Source of the DNA: Pararhizobium sp. A13 | GTDB lineage: Bacteria; Pseudomonadota; Alphaproteobacteria; Rhizobiales; Rhizobiaceae | Direction of reading: 5' to 3' | Length of the DNA: 64,000 nt | NCBI RefSeq assembly: GCF_040126305.1 | Contig: NZ_CP149510.1 | Location: forward strand, 4,041,001 to 4,105,000 | Shown here: positions 59,736 through 64,000 of the stretch, one piece after another | Position numbering within the stretch: the stretch's first letter is position 1 | Layout: every line of letters starts with the position of its first letter | Made by a program: the position numbers and the translations under genes | Notes under the pieces: model-generated | The model's input: only the letters and a program-made list of their open reading frames with translations | Told to the model about the DNA's origin: nothing | The model's database searches: none

Positions 59736-61064
59736 ATGTCGAACCGCCTCACCGCCACACCCAACGATCTGCGCGCCTTCTGGATGCCGTTCACGGCCAA
59801 CCGGCAGTACAAGAAAGAGCCGCGCATGTTCGTCAAGGCGAAGGACATGCACTACACGACCCATGACGGACGCCAGGTGCTCGACGGCACCGCGGGACTT
59901 TGGTGCGTGAATGCCGGTCATTGCCGCCCGCAGATCACCGAAGCCATTCAGCAGCAAGCGGGCGAGCTCGACTACGCACCGGCCTTCCAGCTTGGCCATC
60001 CGAAGGCCTTCGAGCTGGCAAACCGCCTGATCGACATCGCCCCCGACGGCACGGAGCATGTGCTTTACACCAATTCCGGCTCGGAATCGGTCGAGACGGC
60101 GCTGAAGGTGGCGCTTGCCTATCACAAGGTGAAGGGCCAGGGTTCGCGCACCCGCCTGATCGGCCGCGAGCGCGGCTATCACGGCGTCAATTTCGGCGGC
60201 ATCTCTGTTGGCGGCATCGTTTCCAACCGCAAGATGTTCGGCACGCTTCTGACCGGCGTCGATCATATGCCGCACACCCATCTGCCGGAAAAGAACGCCT
60301 TCACCAAGGGCGAGCCGGAACACGGCGCCGATCTTGCCACGGAACTGGAACGCATCGTCACGCTGCATGACGCTTCGACCATCGCCGCCGTGATCGTCGA
60401 GCCGGTCGCAGGCTCCACCGGCGTGCTGATCCCGCCGAAGGGATATCTCCAGAAGCTGCGCGACATCTGTACAAAGCATGGCATCCTTCTGATTTTCGAC
60501 GAAGTCATCACTGGCTATGGCCGCCTAGGCACGCCGTTCGCCGCCCAGTATTTCGATGTGAAGCCGGATATGATCGTCACCGCCAAGGGCCTGACCAACG
60601 GCGTCATCCCGATGGGCGCGGTCTTCGTCACTGCGGAAATCCACGACGCCTTCATGAGCGGCCCGGAGCACATGATTGAGTTCTTCCACGGCTACACCTA
60701 TTCCGGCAACCCGATTGCCTGCGCCGCGGCCCTCGGCACGCTCGACACCTATCGCGACGAAGGCTTGCTCACCCGCGGTGCAGAGCTTGCTTCCTACTGG
60801 GCCGACGCTCTGCATTCGCTGAAGGACTGCCCGCACGTCATCGACATCCGCAATATCGGCCTGATCGGCGCGATCGAACTGCAGCCGATCGCCGGCGAAC
60901 CGACCAAGCGCGCCTTTTCGGCCTTCCTCAAGGCCTATGAAAGCGGCTACCTGATCCGCACCACCGGCGACATCATCGCCCTGTCGCCACCGCTGATCAT
61001 CACGAAGGCGCAGATCGACGAGTTGATCGACGGTATCCGCAAGGTATTGCAGTCCAACATCTGA
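59736..61064 (+). CDS. omega-amino acid:pyruvate aminotransferase (class III)
   Basis: This is a 442-residue PLP enzyme that is probably a beta-alanine/omega-amino acid:pyruvate transaminase. PLP is held by Lys284 in VTAKGLTNG, with Asp255 in LLIFDEVITGYGR binding the pyridine ring. The N-terminal FWMPFTANRQYKKEPRM with GTAGLWCVNAGH is the signature of this subgroup, as opposed to ornithine or GABA transaminases. GGAG precedes ATG 59736. It stands alone between GH9 (divergent) and a binding-protein gene, with a strong terminator after it. Confidence 0.92.
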   Translation: MSNRLTATPNDLRAFWMPFTANRQYKKEPRMFVKAKDMHYTTHDGRQVLDGTAGLWCVNAGHCRPQITEAIQQQAGELDYAPAFQLGHPKAFELANRLIDIAPDGTEHVLYTNSGSESVETALKVALAYHKVKGQGSRTRLIGRERGYHGVNFGGISVGGIVSNRKMFGTLLTGVDHMPHTHLPEKNAFTKGEPEHGADLATELERIVTLHDASTIAAVIVEPVAGSTGVLIPPKGYLQKLRDICTKHGILLIFDEVITGYGRLGTPFAAQYFDVKPDMIVTAKGLTNGVIPMGAVFVTAEIHDAFMSGPEHMIEFFHGYTYSGNPIACAAALGTLDTYRDEGLLTRGAELASYWADALHSLKDCPHVIDIRNIGLIGAIELQPIAGEPTKRAFSAFLKAYESGYLIRTTGDIIALSPPLIITKAQIDELIDGIRKVLQSNI

Positions 61065-61094
61065 CTGAACAATATTTAGTCATTTCTTATGTTA

Positions 61095-61130
61095 AAAAAC
61101 GGGCCGGAACCAACGTTCTGGCCCGTTTCT
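61095..61130 (+). terminator. intrinsic terminator after aminotransferase
   Basis: AAACGGGCCGGAAC (61097-61110) and GTTCTGGCCCGTTT (61115-61128) form a 14-bp stem with one G-T wobble and a 4-nt loop. Confidence 0.85.
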
Positions 61131-61349
61131 GCGCGACTGTTGAATAAATTCAACGCACTTGCTCAAAAATCCACCTTGCGAAATTGTCTACCGGTTCCTA
61201 AACGCTAGATTATTGGAGTCTACCCGTCCGCCAGAGACGGAAACCCAATGGGCTCGACTTGCTTTCGGCGGATCGGCATCAGGCCTCTCCGTCGAAGAAT
61301 GGCGATTGTGCCGGCACGCGGGGAAGCAACCCATCCAAGGAGAAGCAAG

Positions 61350-62456
61350 ATGAATTTCAAGACACTGACGGGCGCCACCCTCGTCGCCACGCTGGCCTTC
61401 GCGACGCTCGCCCATGCCGAGATCGTGATCGGGCTGATCGCCCCGCTGACCGGGCCGGTCGCGGCCTATGGAGACCAGGTGAAGAACGGCGCGCAGGTTG
61501 CGGTCGACCAGATCAACAAGAACGGCGGCATTCTGGGCGAGCAGGTTGTGCTGAAGTTGGCAGACGACGCCGGCGAACCGAAACAGGGTGTTTCGGCCGC
61601 GAACCAGGTTATCGCGGAAGGCATCCGCTTCGTCGTCGGCCCGGTTACCTCCGGCGTTGCCATGCCGGCATCCGACGTTCTCGCTGAAAACGGCATCCTG
61701 ATGGTCACCCCGACGGCAACCACACCGGACCTGACGAAACGTGGCCTGACCACCATCCTGCGCACCTGCGGCCGCGACGACCAGCAGGCCGAAGTGGCGG
61801 CGGCCTATGTGCTGAAGCAGTTCAAGGACAAGCGCATCGGCATCCTCAACGACAAGGGCGCCTACGGCAAGGGCCTCGCCGATGCCTTCAAGGCAACGCT
61901 GAACGCCGGCGGTGTCACGGAGGTCTTCAACGACGCGCTGACGCCCGGCGAGAAGGATCTGAGCGCGCTCACCACCCGCCTCAAGGCGGAGAAGGTCGAT
62001 GTGCTCTATTTCGGCGGCTATCACCCCGAAGCTGGCCTGCTGGTACGCCAGCTTCATGATATCTCGGCCGACATCCAGATCATCGGCGGTGACGGCCTCT
62101 CCAACAGCGAATTCTGGAGCATCGGTACTGACGCGGCTGCCGGAACCGTGTTCACCAACGCCGCGGACGCGCTGAAGAGCGAGAATTCGAAGACAGCCGT
62201 GGCCGCTCTCGAGGCGGCAAAGATTCCGGCCGAAGCCTTCACCCTCAACGCCTATGCCGCCGTTGAAGTGATCAAGGCCGGCATCGAGAAGGCCGGAAGT
62301 GCCGAGGACGCGGCAGCCGTGGCAACTGCCCTGAAGACCGGCGAGCCGATCACCACCGCCATCGGCAACCTCACCTATGGCGAGACCGGCGACCTGACCT
62401 CGCAGAGCTTCTCGCTTTACAAATGGGAAGACGGCAAGATCGTCGCCGCCGAATGA
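61350..62456 (+). CDS. branched-chain amino acid ABC transporter substrate-binding protein
   Basis: This is a 368-residue periplasmic binding protein with a signal peptide at about 1-23 (LAHAE). The mature protein begins [20 protein letters not shown], the LivJ/LivK (Leu/Ile/Val-binding) family pattern, with [19 protein letters not shown] and a C-terminal lobe. AAGGAGAAG sets ATG 61350. No permease or ATPase genes follow; an intrinsic terminator ends the transcript, so it is an orphan binding protein that must share a transporter encoded elsewhere. The ligand could be branched-chain amino acids or another amide or aromatic acid. Confidence 0.92.
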   Translation: MNFKTLTGATLVATLAFATLAHAEIVIGLIAPLTGPVAAYGDQVKNGAQVAVDQINKNGGILGEQVVLKLADDAGEPKQGVSAANQVIAEGIRFVVGPVTSGVAMPASDVLAENGILMVTPTATTPDLTKRGLTTILRTCGRDDQQAEVAAAYVLKQFKDKRIGILNDKGAYGKGLADAFKATLNAGGVTEVFNDALTPGEKDLSALTTRLKAEKVDVLYFGGYHPEAGLLVRQLHDISADIQIIGGDGLSNSEFWSIGTDAAAGTVFTNAADALKSENSKTAVAALEAAKIPAEAFTLNAYAAVEVIKAGIEKAGSAEDAAAVATALKTGEPITTAIGNLTYGETGDLTSQSFSLYKWEDGKIVAAE

Positions 62457-62476
62457 ATGGAATGGCCATCAACGGG

Positions 62477-62505
62477 ATCGGGCGCTTCGGCGCCCGATTT
62501 CTTTT
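62477..62505 (+). terminator. intrinsic terminator
   Basis: ATCGGGCGC (62477-62485) and GCGCCCGAT (62490-62498) form a perfect 9-bp stem with a TTCG tetraloop, followed by TTCTTTTTG. Confidence 0.9.
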
Positions 62506-62635
62506 TGGTCAACGGCCCACGCAGTCCACAGACACAAGCACCAATTTGTTGCAGTCTGCTATGCAATGTCGATCACCAGCAGCTATGCTGGCAGTAAGCC
62601 AATCCGCGGCAAGGCATTGAAGAGGCAGGACCACC

Positions 62636-64000
62636 ATGAGCGAAAAACTTGAAAAGCTGATCGATCAAGGCACGGGCCGCGCGCCTGCCGATGTCGTGCT
62701 CAAGGGCGGTCGCTTCTTAGATCTGGTGACGGGTGAGCTTGTTTCGTCCGACATCGCCATCTGCGGTGACCGGATCGTCGGGACTTGCGGGACATATAAA
62801 GGCAACACGGAAATCGACATCTCCGGCAGGATCATTGTGCCGGGCTTCATCGACACGCATCTGCACATCGAATCCTCACTCGTCACGCCGCATGAATTCG
62901 ACCGCTGCGTGCTGCCCTACGGCGTGACCACGGTGATCTGCGATCCGCACGAGATCGCCAACGTGCTCGGCACCGAGGGCATCCGGTTCTTTCTCGACTC
63001 GGCCCTTGAGACGATCATGGATATTCGCGTCCAGCTCTCGAGCTGCGTGCCGGCGACGCATCTGGAGACCTCCGGCGCCAACCTGCCGATCGAGAAGCTG
63101 CTGCCGTTCCGCGACCACGAAAAGGTCATCGGCCTTGCGGAATTCATGAATTTTCCCGGCGTCATCCACAAGGACCCGGTCTGCCTTGCCAAGCTCGAAG
63201 CTTTCCAGGGCGGCCATATCGACGGGCACGCACCGCTGCTGCGCGGGATGGACCTCAACGGTTACCTCTCGACCGGCATCCGCACCGACCACGAATGCAC
63301 GACGGCAGAGGAAGCGCTCGAAAAGATCCGCAAGGGCATGCACATCCTGGTACGCGAAGGCTCGGTCTCCAAAGATCTGCACGCGCTGATGCCGATCCTC
63401 ACCGAACGCCTGTCACCGTTCCTGGCGCTCTGCACAGACGACCGCAATCCGCTCGACATCGCCGAGCAGGGCCATCTCGACTACATGATCCGCGAGGCGA
63501 TCGCGAAGGGAGTCGAGCCGCTGGCCGTCTACCGCGCCGCCTCGATTTCCGCCGCCCGCGCCTTCGGTCTCAGAGATCGCGGCTTGGTGGCGCCGGGCTG
63601 GCGCGCCGATCTCGTGATCATCGACAGTCTCGAAAACTGCAAGGCGGAAAAGGTCTTCGTTGCGGGCCGTCTCGTTACCGACGCGTTGTTCGCCACCCGC
63701 CGCCCGGTCGCTCCCGTCGGGCTCGACAGCGTCAAGGCAGGCCACGTCAATGCCGCCGATTTCGGCGTGCCCTACGCCGAGGGCGAAACTTCGGTGATCG
63801 GGGTGCTGCCGGGCAAGATCATCACCGAGCACCGGCGCTTCAAGCTGCCTGCATCGGGCAATCAAGCCGGTGTCGATCTCGGCCGCGATATCATCAAAGT
63901 TGCCGTCATCGAGCGCCACGGCGTCAATGGCAACCATGCCAACGGCTTCGTCCAGGGGTTCGGGCTGAAGAAGGGCGCGATCGCCTCGACCGTCGGACAT
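62636..64000 (+). CDS. ade: adenine deaminase, N-terminal 455 residues
   Basis: Adenine deaminase turns adenine into hypoxanthine and ammonia. The frame is open to the window end; about 455 of some 565-590 residues are present. The amidohydrolase signature [14 protein letters not shown] lies near residues 69-82 and supplies metal ligands, with [33 protein letters not shown] and the C-terminal [11 protein letters not shown] segment typical of Ade. AGGA lies 5 nt before ATG 62636. The gene is preceded by a terminator, so it has its own promoter. Confidence 0.93.
   Translation, partial: MSEKLEKLIDQGTGRAPADVVLKGGRFLDLVTGELVSSDIAICGDRIVGTCGTYKGNTEIDISGRIIVPGFIDTHLHIESSLVTPHEFDRCVLPYGVTTVICDPHEIANVLGTEGIRFFLDSALETIMDIRVQLSSCVPATHLETSGANLPIEKLLPFRDHEKVIGLAEFMNFPGVIHKDPVCLAKLEAFQGGHIDGHAPLLRGMDLNGYLSTGIRTDHECTTAEEALEKIRKGMHILVREGSVSKDLHALMPILTERLSPFLALCTDDRNPLDIAEQGHLDYMIREAIAKGVEPLAVYRAASISAARAFGLRDRGLVAPGWRADLVIIDSLENCKAEKVFVAGRLVTDALFATRRPVAPVGLDSVKAGHVNAADFGVPYAEGETSVIGVLPGKIITEHRRFKLPASGNQAGVDLGRDIIKVAVIERHGVNGNHANGFVQGFGLKKGAIASTVGH

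Noticed and set aside
61159..61353. 64-codon frame before the binding-protein gene
   Set aside because: It overlaps the ribosome binding site and start of the binding-protein gene and has no support of its own.
1..64000. CRISPR arrays, rRNA, tRNA, prophage or insertion sequences
   Set aside because: No direct-repeat/spacer series, tRNA-like cloverleaf, rRNA segment, transposase or phage gene was recognised while reading both strands.

Overview
This 64 kb window is high-GC chromosomal DNA of an alphaproteobacterium, very probably a member of the Rhizobiaceae (Rhizobium/Ensifer/Agrobacterium group). The evidence is a NolR-type regulator preceded by a matching NolR box, a fused trpE(G) gene with the rhizobial 14-residue Trp leader peptide, a choXWV choline transporter with the known binding residues, a ShmR-like heme receptor with a RirA-type operator, a Leu-rich leader in front of leuA, and a RIME-like intergenic palindrome. 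No rRNA, tRNA, CRISPR array or prophage was seen. The two IS-free toxin-antitoxin modules and the small palindromic repeats are the only mobile-looking material.

Layout. 1-4.7 kb: the end of one MaoC dehydratase and a second complete one, apt, a DUF4168 secreted protein, a DUF1059 protein behind a possible RpoE2/EcfG stress promoter, and a DUF1285-NUDIX-cca operon joined by ATGA overlaps. 4.8-11.7 kb: a MoxR operon (MoxR AAA+ ATPase, DUF58, BatA/DUF4159 membrane protein, second VWA/GATase-like membrane protein). 11.7-17.8 kb: a LysR regulator divergent from a Tat-exported metallo-beta-lactamase-fold protein, GNAT, glutathionyl-hydroquinone reductase, NUDIX, phosphoesterase and TPR genes. 18-25.8 kb: an ECF sigma/anti-sigma pair, a zinc-ribbon adenylate cyclase/ATPase/TPR protein with a thioredoxin-fold partner, and a chemoreceptor.

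25.9-35.4 kb: leuA with a leucine attenuator, a Phd/PIN toxin-antitoxin pair, clpP, hupE, a cation efflux gene coupled to queF, trpE(G) with its attenuator, and an SDR/MarR pair with matching operators. 35.5-41.2 kb: heme receptor, extensin-like protein, DUF1993, fhs. 41.4-49 kb: a poorly characterised co-directional cluster (coiled-coil protein, unknown protein, large AAA+ ATPase, DUF6638-like, DUF2333) interrupted by a HigBA-like module and a RIME-like element. This is the strongest candidate here for an undescribed system. 49-64 kb: cytochrome c, tdk, choXWV, HugZ-like, nolR, two convergent Gfo/Idh/MocA oxidoreductases, a GH9 glycosidase, an omega-aminotransferase, a branched-chain amino-acid type binding protein and the start of adenine deaminase.

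Regulatory themes stand out. Two amino-acid biosynthesis genes, trpE(G) and leuA, carry leader peptides that appear to be translated from leaderless transcripts. Iron control is suggested at the heme receptor. An intrinsic terminator separates choX from choWV. A perfect 12-bp operator and a near copy tie the MarR gene to the neighbouring SDR gene.
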